A model generated the notes under the pieces. That model was given only the letters and a program-made list of their open reading frames with translations, ran no database searches and had not been told where the DNA came from. DNA of 64,000 nt, taken from assembly GCF_014337925.2 (NCBI RefSeq), contig NZ_CP143425.1:19367-83366 (forward strand), in the 5' to 3' direction. The DNA is from Roseobacter fucihabitans (GTDB taxonomy: Bacteria > Pseudomonadota > Alphaproteobacteria > Rhodobacterales > Rhodobacteraceae). Below, piece by piece: positions 25,499 to 34,678 of this stretch (position 1 is its first letter; each line of letters opens with the position of its first letter). Made by a program: the position numbers and the translations under genes.

Positions 25499-26244
25499 GA
25501 GTTTTCTCCTTCTAGCCTGTTGAACACGGCCAGCACCCGCTGAACGTGGCTTTGCGTTTCACGGTAAGGGGGGATGCCCCGGTATTGCCTGACGGCATCG
25601 GGACCGGCGTTGTAGGCGGCCAGAGCGAGCCGCGCGTCACCGAAGGTCTCAAGCTGTGCGACCAGGTATCGCGCGGAGCCGTCAAGATTTGCCCGCCAGT
25701 CAAAGGGATCGACGCCAAGGTCTTCGGCGGTTCCCGGCATGAGCTGACCAAGGCCAATCGCGCCGACATGCGACCGGGCGCTCACATTGTAGGCGCTTTC
25801 GATTTCGATGTTTGAGCGGAACAGCAACCGCCATTCAGTCACCGTGAGACCGGCGGCGCGCAAGCCTCGGTGGCTTCCATACCGCAAGGCGGTGTCATCT
25901 ATTGCAGCGAGGATATCGGGGCGGGGAACGGCGACACGGGGCGCAACAGCAGCGACGCGGAATGAGCCGTCTTCGGTTGTAGATGCGTCACCTTCAGTCT
26001 CAGCAGCTTCGCCGTCGCCAAAGATGCTCAAGGGCGCGTTTGCGTCACCTTGCCCAATACCGTCATTGTAATTTCTTGCGAAACGGTCTTGAGATTGCGA
26101 TGGCACAAGAGAGCCATCGGATTCCATCGTGAAGATCATTTGTGCTGTTGCGGTGTGAGGCGCAATCAGCAGTAGGAAGGCGCTAGCCGTTGCTGTCGCC
26201 GTCTTCCTCTTGAGATAGCGTAAAGGTCCAACGCTGACCTTCAT
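25495..26244 (-). CDS. virB1: VirB1-type lytic transglycosylase
   Basis: Read from the ATG at 26244 (249 aa); longer upstream frames overlap another gene and lack coding character. A signal peptide ends in TATAQ (about residue 35). The C-terminal half is a transglycosylase domain with NIEIESAYNVSARSHVGAIG (catalytic Glu), QLMPGTAEDLGVDP and LALAAYNAGPDAVRQY. It enlarges the peptidoglycan mesh for T4SS assembly. The start overlaps the upstream hypothetical gene by about 60 bases, more than usual. Confidence 0.85.
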   Translation of the reverse strand: MKVSVGPLRYLKRKTATATASAFLLLIAPHTATAQMIFTMESDGSLVPSQSQDRFARNYNDGIGQGDANAPLSIFGDGEAAETEGDASTTEDGSFRVAAVAPRVAVPRPDILAAIDDTALRYGSHRGLRAAGLTVTEWRLLFRSNIEIESAYNVSARSHVGAIGLGQLMPGTAEDLGVDPFDWRANLDGSARYLVAQLETFGDARLALAAYNAGPDAVRQYRGIPPYRETQSHVQRVLAVFNRLEGENS

Positions 26245-26599
26245 AAACTGGGAACGCGATAACGGAGAAGCCGAGGTCGATGAGGAAAGAGACAAGCCCG
26301 GTGACAGTCTTGAACTTTCTGACCTTAATGTAGTCGCCGCCGGTGCGGGCACGCGCAGTGACAAGCTGTTTCTCGACGCCGTCATCGTTAACGGCGCGGA
26401 GTATCCAGATGCCATGCCATACCGAATTCTTTCGGTATGCATCTTCTTTGCAAACGACTTCGACGTGATATCCGGACTCGATGAGGTCGCGGAAACCGGC
26501 TTCTGTAACCACATTTGGCGCTTCTTTTTCTAGATCCATGTCCACGGCTGCGCTCTTTCTGTCTTTGGGCGCACCGAGGCTATTGCTTCGATGCACCAT
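26183..26599 (-). CDS. Hypothetical first gene of virB operon
   Basis: A soluble 138-aa protein with no recognised domain. An alternative start is MDLEKEAPN at 26539 (118 aa). The central part is beta-rich (YHVEVVCKEDAYRK, WHGIWILRAVND, VSFLIDLGFSVIAFPVYEGQ). As the first gene after the operator-like half-site at 26602, it may be regulatory, but that is inference. The ATG at 26599 has no ribosome site, so translation would be leaderless or from the later start. Confidence 0.55.
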   Translation of the reverse strand: MVHRSNSLGAPKDRKSAAVDMDLEKEAPNVVTEAGFRDLIESGYHVEVVCKEDAYRKNSVWHGIWILRAVNDDGVEKQLVTARARTGGDYIKVRKFKTVTGLVSFLIDLGFSVIAFPVYEGQRWTFTLSQEEDGDSNG

Positions 26600-26601
26600 A
26601 G

Positions 26602-26611
26602 TTACAATAAT
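26602..26611. promoter_or_regulatory. Operator half-site TTACAATAAT at virB promoter
   Basis: This 10-mer is identical to both arms of the palindrome upstream of the virD genes (5893-5934). It lies three bases before the virB operon's first ATG and in the divergent control region with the gene at 26718. Co-regulation of the two transfer operons is the simplest reading. Confidence 0.45.
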
Positions 26612-26717
26612 ACGGTTATGTGCGCAAGATACGGCGTTGTACCTCGAATGTGCTTTAACCCGCGCACAGTATTACGCACGCAGCCAAGGATTTCTCAAGC
26701 ATTGAAGGACGTTGAAC

Positions 26718-27005
26718 ATGCTCAACCGGACGAAGCGCTACATTCTTAACCCTGTACTTTTGTTGATTTTGCTCGCGGGGCAGGCATATGGGCAAACCTG
26801 CTACGCGCCGGAGAGACCTTTTGTTCCGACTGATCCCCAAGACGTTCAGGAATACCGCGATTTGATCGGTCGCGATTTCGAAACGTACATCGCGGACATC
26901 CAGAGTTACTTTAGGTGCCTTGAAGAAGAGAGAGCGCGGGCCTTCGAGGAGGCGCGCGAGGTAAGTGAAGAATATGGACGGTTCTTGCAGATTACAGGCG
27001 AATAG
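26718..27005 (+). CDS. Small secreted helical protein
   Basis: A 95-aa protein starting at ATG 26718, ten bases after AAGGACG. The signal peptide is MLNRTKRYILNPVLLLILL to about AYG (residue 25). The mature part has two Cys (TCYAPE, YFRCLEE) and ends as a long charged helix. It is divergent from the virB operon and may be a transfer accessory protein. Family unknown. Confidence 0.55.
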   Translation: MLNRTKRYILNPVLLLILLAGQAYGQTCYAPERPFVPTDPQDVQEYRDLIGRDFETYIADIQSYFRCLEEERARAFEEAREVSEEYGRFLQITGE

Positions 27006-27146
27006 AGATTGCCTCGATCACCTACTCACGGTTCCATACAGCAAAACATCGTTCTAGAAGACTTTTCCCCTTTTGAGGGATGGGGGCCACAGTGAACGTA
27101 TGACCGCTTACGCAAGTTACGGCAATCAACACCGTAGTTTCAATCT

Positions 27147-27431
27147 CTAAGGCATTCCTTTGCCTGCAGCTTCAAGAACGCGAGGCACTGCATCTTCGGT
27201 ATGCACGCCGACAAATGCACTTCCCGGTAAACCCTCCTTCGTCATCGCGTGTTTTACAGAAGCGCGCTCTTGGAGCGCAGTCAGGGTAACTGTAAGGTTC
27301 GCCATCTTCTTGAGCTCATGTGGCTCGATCGCGGGAGTGTCCGCAGGATATCGTTGCGCCCACCGCACGCAGCAACCAAGGTAGAAGTCGCACACCGAAA
27401 GACTCTCTTCCAAGAACCACAAGCCCCCGTG
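27147..27431 (-). pseudogene. Glutathione S-transferase C-terminal fragment
   Basis: The frame from about 27431 to 27147 encodes ESLSVCDFYLGCCVRWAQRY and a following helical stretch ending LEAAGKGMP, which has the look of the all-helical C-terminal domain of a GST. The N-terminal thioredoxin-like domain is missing and no proper start exists; the frame runs upstream into the AraC gene on the other strand. It marks a recombination edge between plasmid backbone and cargo. Confidence 0.5.
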
Positions 27432-27482
27432 ACTTAGACTGCTGACTTGCCAAAGTGACTTGGGACAACGACAAAACATTTC

Positions 27483-28292
27483 ATGACGAATCCAACGCAA
27501 ACCAAAGCTCAGATCAAATACCTCGAGGTGCAGCAGTCTAGCAGTGCAACGTTTCGGCAGCTCCATACCTCGCATTTTCTGCTGCTCAGGATTTGTTCCG
27601 GCGAAAAGGTCATCATTGACGAAGCCGGAGAGAAGACTCGGGTTAGGTCGGGGGAGTTTGCATATTTACGCCGTGGAGAGCGGTTAACTGTGTCGAACCT
27701 TGTGGACGATGAGGGGCTTTACCGGGCTGAGGGTTTCGTGATCAACGAAGCGGCCATGCTTAACTGTCGGAAAGACGCGCAAGTCGATGATCTGTCGTGC
27801 AAATCCAGAGCTGGGGCAATGCATGAGGAATTCAGCTACGCTTTCTCCAGACTGGTCGGCGTCCTGACTAACGGTACCGTATCGGACCGTATCCTCCTGC
27901 ACCGGTTCAAAGAGTTGACCATCTGGATGCAAGAGGCGGGAGTAGCTCTTGAACCGACATCACCCTCTGCCGTGACTGCCCGACTACGAGACTTGCTTGA
28001 GGCTGATCTTGAAAGGGCATGGAGGTCTGAGGACGCAGCGCAGGCGCTTGGATTGAGCGAGTCGACCCTGAGACGGAAGCTGAGCAAAGAGAATACACGC
28101 TTCTCCCAGGAGCTCCGTGATGCACGGTTATCAAAAGCGCTAATGCTCATTCAAACCACAGATCGTTCCTTGTCAGAGATCGCATTCGCAAGTGGCTTTA
28201 GTTCTCAATCTCGGTTCAATGAAGCCTTCAAAGCGCGCTTTGCAGTTTCTCCCAGAAACCTGCTGGTACGCTCGGGAAAATTGAGCGCATAG
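27483..28292 (+). CDS. AraC-family transcriptional regulator
   Basis: A 269-aa regulator. Residues 1-165 form a cupin-like sensing part (EKVIIDEAGEKTRVRSGEF). Residues about 175-265 hold the two helix-turn-helix motifs of AraC: AAQALGLSESTLRRKLS and SLSEIAFASGFSSQSRFNEA, the latter matching the family pattern, followed by SPRNLL. It is transcribed toward the PEBP-like gene 85 bases downstream, which it may control. Confidence 0.88.
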   Translation: MTNPTQTKAQIKYLEVQQSSSATFRQLHTSHFLLLRICSGEKVIIDEAGEKTRVRSGEFAYLRRGERLTVSNLVDDEGLYRAEGFVINEAAMLNCRKDAQVDDLSCKSRAGAMHEEFSYAFSRLVGVLTNGTVSDRILLHRFKELTIWMQEAGVALEPTSPSAVTARLRDLLEADLERAWRSEDAAQALGLSESTLRRKLSKENTRFSQELRDARLSKALMLIQTTDRSLSEIAFASGFSSQSRFNEAFKARFAVSPRNLLVRSGKLSA

Positions 28293-28377
28293 CGTAAAAA
28301 ATTGACCGCCTCGCGCAATACCTTTCGCAACGCTTTGTCTCTAACTGATCTACAGACGTTGTTTCGGAGACATAGCG

Positions 28378-28926
28378 ATGAAGACAAGTTTTTTGGGTGC
28401 AGCGCTTTTTGCAATGCTTTGCGTGCCAGCACATGCGGAAGGCTCTTTTGAACTCAATAGCCCTGATATTGCGGAAGGCCAGCAACTGGATAAGCAGTTT
28501 GTTTTGCAGGGCTTTGGGTGTGACGGCGGCAATATGTCCCCAGCGCTGGAGTGGCGCGGCGCACCAGAAGGGACACAAAGCTATGTCGTGACCCTGTACG
28601 ATCCTGATGCGCCAACAGGCTCAGGCTGGTGGCATTGGGTCGCATTCAACATCCCCGCAGAGGTGACATCATTGAAACAAGGCGCTGGAACCGAAGACGG
28701 TGGGATGCCCGATGGCACAATTCAAAGTCGAACAGATTTTGGAACGGCAGGTTTCGGTGGCGCATGTCCGCCAGAGGGGGCCGTGCACCGCTACCAGTTC
28801 CGGGTACATGCGCTTGGTGTTGAAAAACTTGACCTTGATGAAAACGCCAGTGCGGCTTTGGTTGGTTTTTTGACCCGGGCAAACACACTTGATACTGCCG
28901 TCCTGACGGCGGTTTTCTCTCGGTAA
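28378..28926 (+). CDS. YbhB/YbcL-type PEBP-like periplasmic protein
   Basis: A 182-aa protein of the phosphatidylethanolamine-binding-like family (bacterial YbhB/YbcL), with a signal peptide ending AHA at about residue 20. Family hallmarks are visible: CDGGNMSPALEWRGAPEGT, YDPDAPTGSGWWHWVAFNIP and the C-terminal YQFRVHALGVEKL. The biochemical role of these proteins in bacteria is not settled; small-ligand binding is likely. It lies downstream of an AraC regulator. Confidence 0.88.
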   Translation: MKTSFLGAALFAMLCVPAHAEGSFELNSPDIAEGQQLDKQFVLQGFGCDGGNMSPALEWRGAPEGTQSYVVTLYDPDAPTGSGWWHWVAFNIPAEVTSLKQGAGTEDGGMPDGTIQSRTDFGTAGFGGACPPEGAVHRYQFRVHALGVEKLDLDENASAALVGFLTRANTLDTAVLTAVFSR

Positions 28927-29027
28927 CAACCTTCGACCGATTGCGTTCGGCATTTCGGATCGCGCTTCGTCCAATCGGCTATCGGTGCCGTTGCCACTCA
29001 TCCTTTTAGTGAGACATCTGCGACACT

Positions 29028-29924
29028 ATGGAACTTTGGATCCCCATCACCATTACGGCCGCGTTCCTTCAAAATTTGAGATCCACGCTTCAGAAACATC
29101 TCAAAGGCGTGATGGGAACAACCGGAGCTACCTTTGTACGCTTTGGATTTGGCGTGCCATTTGCAGCCCTCTATTGGGTGTTGTTGATTTGGGGATTTGA
29201 TGCGGGCCTGCCTCACTTGAACAGCAGATTTGCGGTTTGGGTGGTGATCGCTGCGATTTCACAGATCTTGGCCACTTTCCTTTTGATACATCTCTTTTCC
29301 TTGCGTAATTTTGCTGTCGGCAATGCCTATGCACGCACCGAACCTGTCCAAACGGCCCTGTTTGCCTTCGTGTTATTCGGCGTTCAGTTCAGCCTGTCGT
29401 CGATGCTCGCGATACTCATGGCGGTTGTTGGCTTGGCTTTGATTTCCGTTGCGCGTACTGGGATCTCTCGCCAACAACTTATGTCTTCCGATGCTGGCAA
29501 GACCGCACTGATTGGTTTGGGTTCTGGTACCTTGTTCGCCCTCGCGGCGATTGGCTTTCAAACAGCCGCGCGCAGTGTGGGATCCGAGGATTTTGTCATT
29601 CAGGCCGCCACAACGCTCTTCGTCGGAATTGTCTTTCAGACCATTCTGATGCTGCTCTTTATGAACCGCAAAGAGATCATCCATGTGATCGCTGCGTGGA
29701 AGACCTCTTTGATGGTCGGCTTTGTGGGCGCGACTGCCACGCTGTGCTGGTTTGCGGCGTTTACCTTGAAAGAAGCGGCTCTGGTGAAGGTGGTTGCGCA
29801 GGTTGAGATGTTGTTTGCCTTTGGATCGAGCGTTTTAGTCTTCAAAGAAGCGATTAACCGGCCAGAGCTTATCGGTTGCTTACTGATCGTGGGCAGCATT
29901 TTCTGTTTGATCTTAATCGACTGA
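29028..29924 (+). CDS. EamA/DMT-family transporter
   Basis: A 298-aa inner-membrane protein with about ten hydrophobic helices arranged as two five-helix repeats, typical of drug/metabolite (EamA) exporters. The C-terminal repeat includes SLMVGFVGATATLCWFAAFT and ends with a RPELIGCLLIVGSIFCLILI helix. The substrate cannot be predicted. A run of amino-acid-type exporters follows. Confidence 0.8.
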   Translation: MELWIPITITAAFLQNLRSTLQKHLKGVMGTTGATFVRFGFGVPFAALYWVLLIWGFDAGLPHLNSRFAVWVVIAAISQILATFLLIHLFSLRNFAVGNAYARTEPVQTALFAFVLFGVQFSLSSMLAILMAVVGLALISVARTGISRQQLMSSDAGKTALIGLGSGTLFALAAIGFQTAARSVGSEDFVIQAATTLFVGIVFQTILMLLFMNRKEIIHVIAAWKTSLMVGFVGATATLCWFAAFTLKEAALVKVVAQVEMLFAFGSSVLVFKEAINRPELIGCLLIVGSIFCLILID

Positions 29925-30089
29925 TCCTTGAAACGTGAGCTGCCAATTCAGAAACGTCGATCAGGATCTAGGGTTTCGCCAGATCATCGTCATCACGTCG
30001 GTGTTTTTCTCGCCAATAATCGTGATGCGCGGTTTATTGAGACGATCCTGCGCTCAAATCATGCCCACCTTTGCGGCAAGCGGCACGTG

Positions 30090-30746
30090 ATGCTTGACCC
30101 TGCTGATCCGTTTGAAGTTGTCATCCTCGCGCTTGCAAGCGTCGTTGTAACCCTCGCCATGCCCGGTCCGAGCCTTGCTGCAGTTGCATCTGCTGCGCTG
30201 AACAGAGGCCGCCTTGCGGCCCTGCACGTAGCAGCGGGCATTTCAGCAGGTGTGTTCATGTGGACGATATTGGTCGCCTGCGGTTTTGGTGTGCTTTTGC
30301 AGACTGCCCCAGTGTTGCTGGGCACCATGAAAGTGCTCGGGGGGAGCTACTTCTTATGGCTGACGCTTAAGAGTCTTCGGGCTGTACTACGTCAAGAACA
30401 GGTGGCGTTTGATCATTTCCATCACGGTGCGAAGGCATGGGTTTGCTTTCGGCATGGCGCGTTGGTTGTCCTGACCAACCCCGCCGCCGCGCTGATGTGG
30501 GCAGCTATAGCAACGTTTTTGTTTGGATCCGGTCTGACCGCCTGGCAGGTGGCAGGGTTAAGCCCGGTTTTCTCGATCGCGGCTTTCATGGTCTATGGTT
30601 TCTATGGCATCTTGTTTTCAATGCGAGCCGCTGTTGCTGCCAATCAAAGGATTTGGTGCGTTACCGAGGTGGTGTTTGCTGGCGTATTCGGGGTGATTGG
30701 CGTTTCACTGATATTGAGCGGCATAAGTGACATGAAAGGACTATGA
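30090..30746 (+). CDS. LysE/RhtB-family exporter
   Basis: Read from the ATG at 30090 (218 aa); the frame extends upstream without coding character. The family signature is near the N-terminus (MPGPSLAAVASAALNRGR, about residues 24-41), followed by a helical GISAGVFMWTILVACGFG, and six membrane segments overall. LysE/RhtB proteins export amino acids or related molecules. The stop overlaps the next gene's ATG (ATGA), so the acetyltransferase downstream is co-translated. Confidence 0.85.
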   Translation: MLDPADPFEVVILALASVVVTLAMPGPSLAAVASAALNRGRLAALHVAAGISAGVFMWTILVACGFGVLLQTAPVLLGTMKVLGGSYFLWLTLKSLRAVLRQEQVAFDHFHHGAKAWVCFRHGALVVLTNPAAALMWAAIATFLFGSGLTAWQVAGLSPVFSIAAFMVYGFYGILFSMRAAVAANQRIWCVTEVVFAGVFGVIGVSLILSGISDMKGL

Positions 30747-31222
30747 TGTCGAAAGCCACCCCTAAAACTGTCGACGTTGCTCGACCTGTTTCCGCTGATA
30801 AAGGTGCGTGGATGGACCTTTGGGCGCAATACAACGCCTTTTATGGCCGGAAGGGTGATACCGCGCTGCCGCAGGACGTGATCGATGCGACCTGGAAACG
30901 CATTCTGGACCCTGAAAGTTCGATAGACGGGTTGGTTGCGTCGGTGGGCGGGAAACTGGTGGGCCTTGCCCATGTCGCCTTTCATGACAACCTGATTCAG
31001 TTGCAAAAGACGTGCTACATGCAGGACCTCTTTACTGTGCCGGATGCCCGCGGCTTGGGCGTTGCGCGCGCTTTGATCGATGGCGTTGCACAATTATGCC
31101 GATTCAGGCGGGTCGGTGATGTATACTGGCATACGCAGGCAGAAAACACCGTGGCGCGGCGCCTCTATGATCAAGTCGGCAGGGATACCAATTTCGTCGT
31201 CTATAGAATGAATGTTGACTAA
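30743..31222 (+). CDS. GNAT-family acetyltransferase
   Basis: A 159-aa N-acetyltransferase with the acetyl-CoA-binding pattern MQDLFTVPDARGLGVARALI (about residues 93-112; a R-G-x-G-x-A/G loop) and a C-terminal YWHTQAENTVARRLYDQVG motif B. The substrate may be an amino acid or its derivative, given the coupled LysE exporter. This is inference. Confidence 0.85.
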   Translation: MMSKATPKTVDVARPVSADKGAWMDLWAQYNAFYGRKGDTALPQDVIDATWKRILDPESSIDGLVASVGGKLVGLAHVAFHDNLIQLQKTCYMQDLFTVPDARGLGVARALIDGVAQLCRFRRVGDVYWHTQAENTVARRLYDQVGRDTNFVVYRMNVD

Positions 31223-31260
31223 GCGCTTTATGAACCAATGGTTGGCATGATGTGGGGTCA

Positions 31261-32139
31261 TCATGCTTCTCCAAACGCCTCGCCAACCCAGTTCTGCACG
31301 GCAGTCAGCGCGACGTTTGGCGTTTCTTTTGGGCGCACAAACCAGTACCCATAGCTTGCCTTCAAAGTCACGTCGAAAGGCATGATCAGGCGGCTATTGG
31401 CAATTTCATCTGCAACAAGCAAGGACCGCCCCAGGGCCACACCCTGGTGGTTTAGAACCGCCTGTAGAATTGCGGTGTCATCTCCCAATCGCGGTCCCGC
31501 CTGAGGCGGGATGGCGCAATCGGCCTCTCGAAACCATGCCTCCCAGTTTTCCGGCAGATCCCCATGAAGCAAAGTCGCGCGCGACAAATCATCTGGATGG
31601 CTTATGCCGTGTTTATGAGCATATTCTGCTGTACAGACTGGGCTGATTGTCTCATCCGCTAGTTTGACCGCATCGAGGTTCGACGGAGGCGCAGGGCAGT
31701 AACGAATTGCAGCGTCAACACCTTCGACCGCGAAATCGACCAAATGCCGAGATGCGGTGATGCGCAAGTCAATTTCTGGATGGGCTGTCATGAACCGTTC
31801 AAGACGTGGAGCGAGCCAGCGTGCGGCAACCGATGGTAACATAGACAAGGTTACCACATGATCTGAATGAGCAGCTTCGCTAACTGCTGTCCAGGTGGCT
31901 GAGAAGGCTTCAGCAAGCTGGTTTGCCAGCCGCTGTCCTGCAGGCGTCACCCTGAGCCTTGCGCCGTTTCGAACAAAGAGCGAAACACCCAAGATCGCTT
32001 CCAGGTCGGCGACCTGTCGTGACACGCCGCTTTGCGTAATTCCCAATTCCGCACCTGCTGCGGTGAAGCCGCCACATCGGGCGGCAGATTCAAAAACCTG
32101 CAAAGAACGCAGTGAAGGCCGTGCATGACTTATACGCAT
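31261..32139 (-). CDS. LysR-family regulator (GcvA-like)
   Basis: A 292-aa LysR regulator: N-terminal winged helix with PSLRSLQVFESAARCGGFTA and AAGAELGITQSGVSRQVADL (residues about 8-50), then the ligand-binding domain. The N-terminal pattern is that of GcvA/AmpR-type members. It is divergent from the GntP-like permease 84 bases away and probably controls it and the co-directional genes that follow. Confidence 0.9.
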   Translation of the reverse strand: MRISHARPSLRSLQVFESAARCGGFTAAGAELGITQSGVSRQVADLEAILGVSLFVRNGARLRVTPAGQRLANQLAEAFSATWTAVSEAAHSDHVVTLSMLPSVAARWLAPRLERFMTAHPEIDLRITASRHLVDFAVEGVDAAIRYCPAPPSNLDAVKLADETISPVCTAEYAHKHGISHPDDLSRATLLHGDLPENWEAWFREADCAIPPQAGPRLGDDTAILQAVLNHQGVALGRSLLVADEIANSRLIMPFDVTLKASYGYWFVRPKETPNVALTAVQNWVGEAFGEA

Positions 32140-32223
32140 GATAGGGTCGGATTCTTCTCATTTTGTCATAGACTTTCGATCTACTACCATGACTGCGGAT
32201 ACTTTTGAAAGGTTCGCTGACCA

Positions 32224-33435
32224 ATGACTGATGCTGCAACTACACACGCCGAAACCTCCAGTCGTTCTCATTGGGTCCCCGACCTCCCACTCGTTGTTTG
32301 GATGGTCGTACTGACGTTGATACTCGGATTGGGCAGCGGCATGGCGTCGGCCGACTTGGTCGCCGCCTACAATGTGGGTTTTGGACGCGCATTGGGTGAG
32401 TTTGCACTGATCCTTTTGCCGTCATTTACGCTGGCTGCCGCATTGTCCCGGCAGAACGTCGCCTCCGAAGCCGCGGGACGCGCAACGGCATTTGCATCGC
32501 CCGTTGCAGGGGCAGGGATGATTTGTCCTGATACAGCATATGCAGCACTTTCACCCGCGGCAGGGCGCTACAAGCTAGAACTAGCCTTTGGGGCATATGC
32601 AGGGTTCAAACTGCTCTACCCGGCGGGGCCGCTAATTGTCGCCGCCGGATTGGGCGCGGCAGTGACAGAAGCGGTGCCGCCAATCACACTGCTCTTAGCT
32701 GGGGTGATGCTGACGGTGCCGGTATGGATGGCTGGTGTCATCTGGGCGCGATTTGCCTACAAACCGGCGGAAAGCGGCTTTGTGGCAGCGACTGAGCAAA
32801 AGAAGGCGGGGCTTTTCCTGACTTTCGCCCCATTTTCGGTGATGGCCGCATTGTTGCTTGTTGGAGGTGTGGTTGGGCAGACTGGCAACGGTATCATCGA
32901 CTTTCTCCTGATGCCGAAAGGCGCGCTGCTATGCGCCGCGATCCTGGCGCTGTTGCAAACACCCGTAACTGCAAGGCGCGAATGTTTGGACAGCGCCGTG
33001 CGGCGCACTGGGTCTCTCTTGCTGGTGATCGGCGCAGCAAGCGCCTTTGGTGGGGTATTGACCATGTTGGTCCCTCTGGATCGCCTTGTGCCAAATGGAA
33101 GCGGGCTTGTAACCCTGCTGGCACTATTTGCTTTGACGGTGATCTTTAAGCTCGCTCAAGGATCGTCGATGGCCACTTTTGCAGCAGTCGCCCCTGTGGC
33201 CGCCCCTATCGTAGTCGCGAGCGGTGCGGAACCCGTTGCAGCTGTGTTTGCCATTTGCCTTGGTTCCTTCATCGCCATCCTGCCCAATGACAGCTACTAT
33301 TGGCTGGTCCGGCGCGATGCCCTTGAACATGAAACAAGCGAGGCGCGTGCAATCCGAATTCTGACCGGTGGAGCGGTTTTGCAAGCCTGCGTCGGTTTGG
33401 CCCTCCTGCTGGCTGTCGTGGCGCTTTGGGCATGA
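32224..33435 (+). CDS. GntP-like permease
   Basis: A 403-aa polytopic membrane protein with about 11 helices. The region KLAQGSSMATFAAVAPVAAP near residue 315 resembles the conserved QGS motif of the GntP/gluconate symporter family, and the PVAGAGMICPDTAYAAL stretch is a similar re-entrant element. The substrate is probably an organic acid. The 3' end overlaps the following acetyltransferase start (ATGA). Confidence 0.7.
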   Translation: MTDAATTHAETSSRSHWVPDLPLVVWMVVLTLILGLGSGMASADLVAAYNVGFGRALGEFALILLPSFTLAAALSRQNVASEAAGRATAFASPVAGAGMICPDTAYAALSPAAGRYKLELAFGAYAGFKLLYPAGPLIVAAGLGAAVTEAVPPITLLLAGVMLTVPVWMAGVIWARFAYKPAESGFVAATEQKKAGLFLTFAPFSVMAALLLVGGVVGQTGNGIIDFLLMPKGALLCAAILALLQTPVTARRECLDSAVRRTGSLLLVIGAASAFGGVLTMLVPLDRLVPNGSGLVTLLALFALTVIFKLAQGSSMATFAAVAPVAAPIVVASGAEPVAAVFAICLGSFIAILPNDSYYWLVRRDALEHETSEARAIRILTGGAVLQACVGLALLLAVVALWA

Positions 33436-33944
33436 CAGAGCTGCGCGGCGCAAACGAGGGTGATGCCCCTTCAATCACCCGGATAGACGCTGAAGGTCTA
33501 GCAACGGGTCATGCCACGTTTCGAGAGAAGCCCCATGATTGGAGTAGTTTTGAAAAAGCCTACGAGACGGGACGCGGGATTTCTCTTTTGGCAATGGATG
33601 GTGGACATGTCGCGGGGTGGGCTGGGGTCAGCCCGACTTCCGCCCGCGATGTCTATAAAGGGGTAGGCGAGGTCTCAATTTATGTATCGAGAGAGAAGCA
33701 AGGGAAGGGTTTGGGCCGGGAATTGCTATTAGCACTCGTTTCAAGAGCTGAGGAGCAGGGCTATTGGACGCTGGTCGCGCAAATATTTCCCGAAAACAAG
33801 GCAAGCCTGTCCTTACACGAGGCTTGTGGTTTTAAGCGCCTTGGGGTCCGGTCCAGGCTAGGGCGGATGACCTATGGACCACACGCCGGTCGTTGGCGTG
33901 ATGTTGTCATGATGGAACGTCGCAGCGTTCTGATTGGTAAATAG
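33432..33944 (+). CDS. GNAT acetyltransferase, phosphinothricin-acetyltransferase-like
   Basis: A 170-aa acetyltransferase translated from the overlapping ATG at 33432. Features of the Pat/Bar and YncA-like group are visible: IYVSREKQGKGLGRELLLAL (acetyl-CoA loop) and a late FPENKASLSLHEACGFKRLG motif, plus RWRDVVMMER. Substrates in this group include amino acid analogues. It is translationally coupled to the GntP-like permease. Confidence 0.82.
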   Translation: MTELRGANEGDAPSITRIDAEGLATGHATFREKPHDWSSFEKAYETGRGISLLAMDGGHVAGWAGVSPTSARDVYKGVGEVSIYVSREKQGKGLGRELLLALVSRAEEQGYWTLVAQIFPENKASLSLHEACGFKRLGVRSRLGRMTYGPHAGRWRDVVMMERRSVLIGK

Positions 33945-33955
33945 ACAGCTAATTT

Positions 33956-34678
33956 ATGGTAAGATCGAAGCTGCCAGACACACCCCACCCTGCCGACGGC
34001 GTCACGCTGACGTGGATAGGGGTTTTGTCTGGCGTCAAGCGACTCGCGCCTTTGTCCCTTTTTGTCATTCCATTTGGTATTGGCTTTGGAGTTGCCGCGA
34101 TTGAACAAGGGCTGACCGGTCCACAGGCACTTGTAATGAGTGCGGCAGTTTTCTCAGGCGCTGCCCAGTTTGCATCGCTTGATTTCTGGCCGCATCCGTC
34201 AAATCTGTTCTCCATAGCTTTGGTGATTTTTGCCATCAATGGTCGCCATGTGATCACTGGCGCTGCTCTCTCTCCCTGGCTGAACCACTTGCCCTTGTTT
34301 AAGAGATGTTTGGCACTTGGGTTGCTTAGCGACCCAAATTTCACCGACAGTCAACGGGCATTGCAATCGGGTGAAAGAGACGTCGGTATCCTCCTAGGTG
34401 GTGGATTGATCTTGTGGCTGAATTGGATCTTGGGAACGGGCATCGGCACCTATGCAGGCACCTACGCAGGGTCACTACAATCCTTTGGGTTCGACGTTGT
34501 GATGGTATGTTTCTTTGCAACGGTAATGACGCAAAGACTGAGACAGTGGTCCTCTATCCTACCGGCGGGCATCGCTGCATGTGTGAGTGTGTTGACTTTG
34601 GGTTGGCTACCGGCGGGATGGAACATCATCGCAGCGGCGCTCGTAGGCGGTGCGGTGGGGTTTGTTCGTGGGTTATGA
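33956..34678 (+). CDS. azlC: AzlC branched-chain amino acid exporter subunit
   Basis: A 240-aa AzlC/YgaZ-family inner-membrane protein with the family's PFGIGFGVAAIEQGLTGPQA and SAAVFSGAAQFASLDFW phrases in the first third, then GDP-type LLSDPNFTDSQRAL and several helices. It forms the large subunit of a branched-chain amino-acid exporter with AzlD, encoded next with overlap. Confidence 0.9.
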   Translation: MVRSKLPDTPHPADGVTLTWIGVLSGVKRLAPLSLFVIPFGIGFGVAAIEQGLTGPQALVMSAAVFSGAAQFASLDFWPHPSNLFSIALVIFAINGRHVITGAALSPWLNHLPLFKRCLALGLLSDPNFTDSQRALQSGERDVGILLGGGLILWLNWILGTGIGTYAGTYAGSLQSFGFDVVMVCFFATVMTQRLRQWSSILPAGIAACVSVLTLGWLPAGWNIIAAALVGGAVGFVRGL

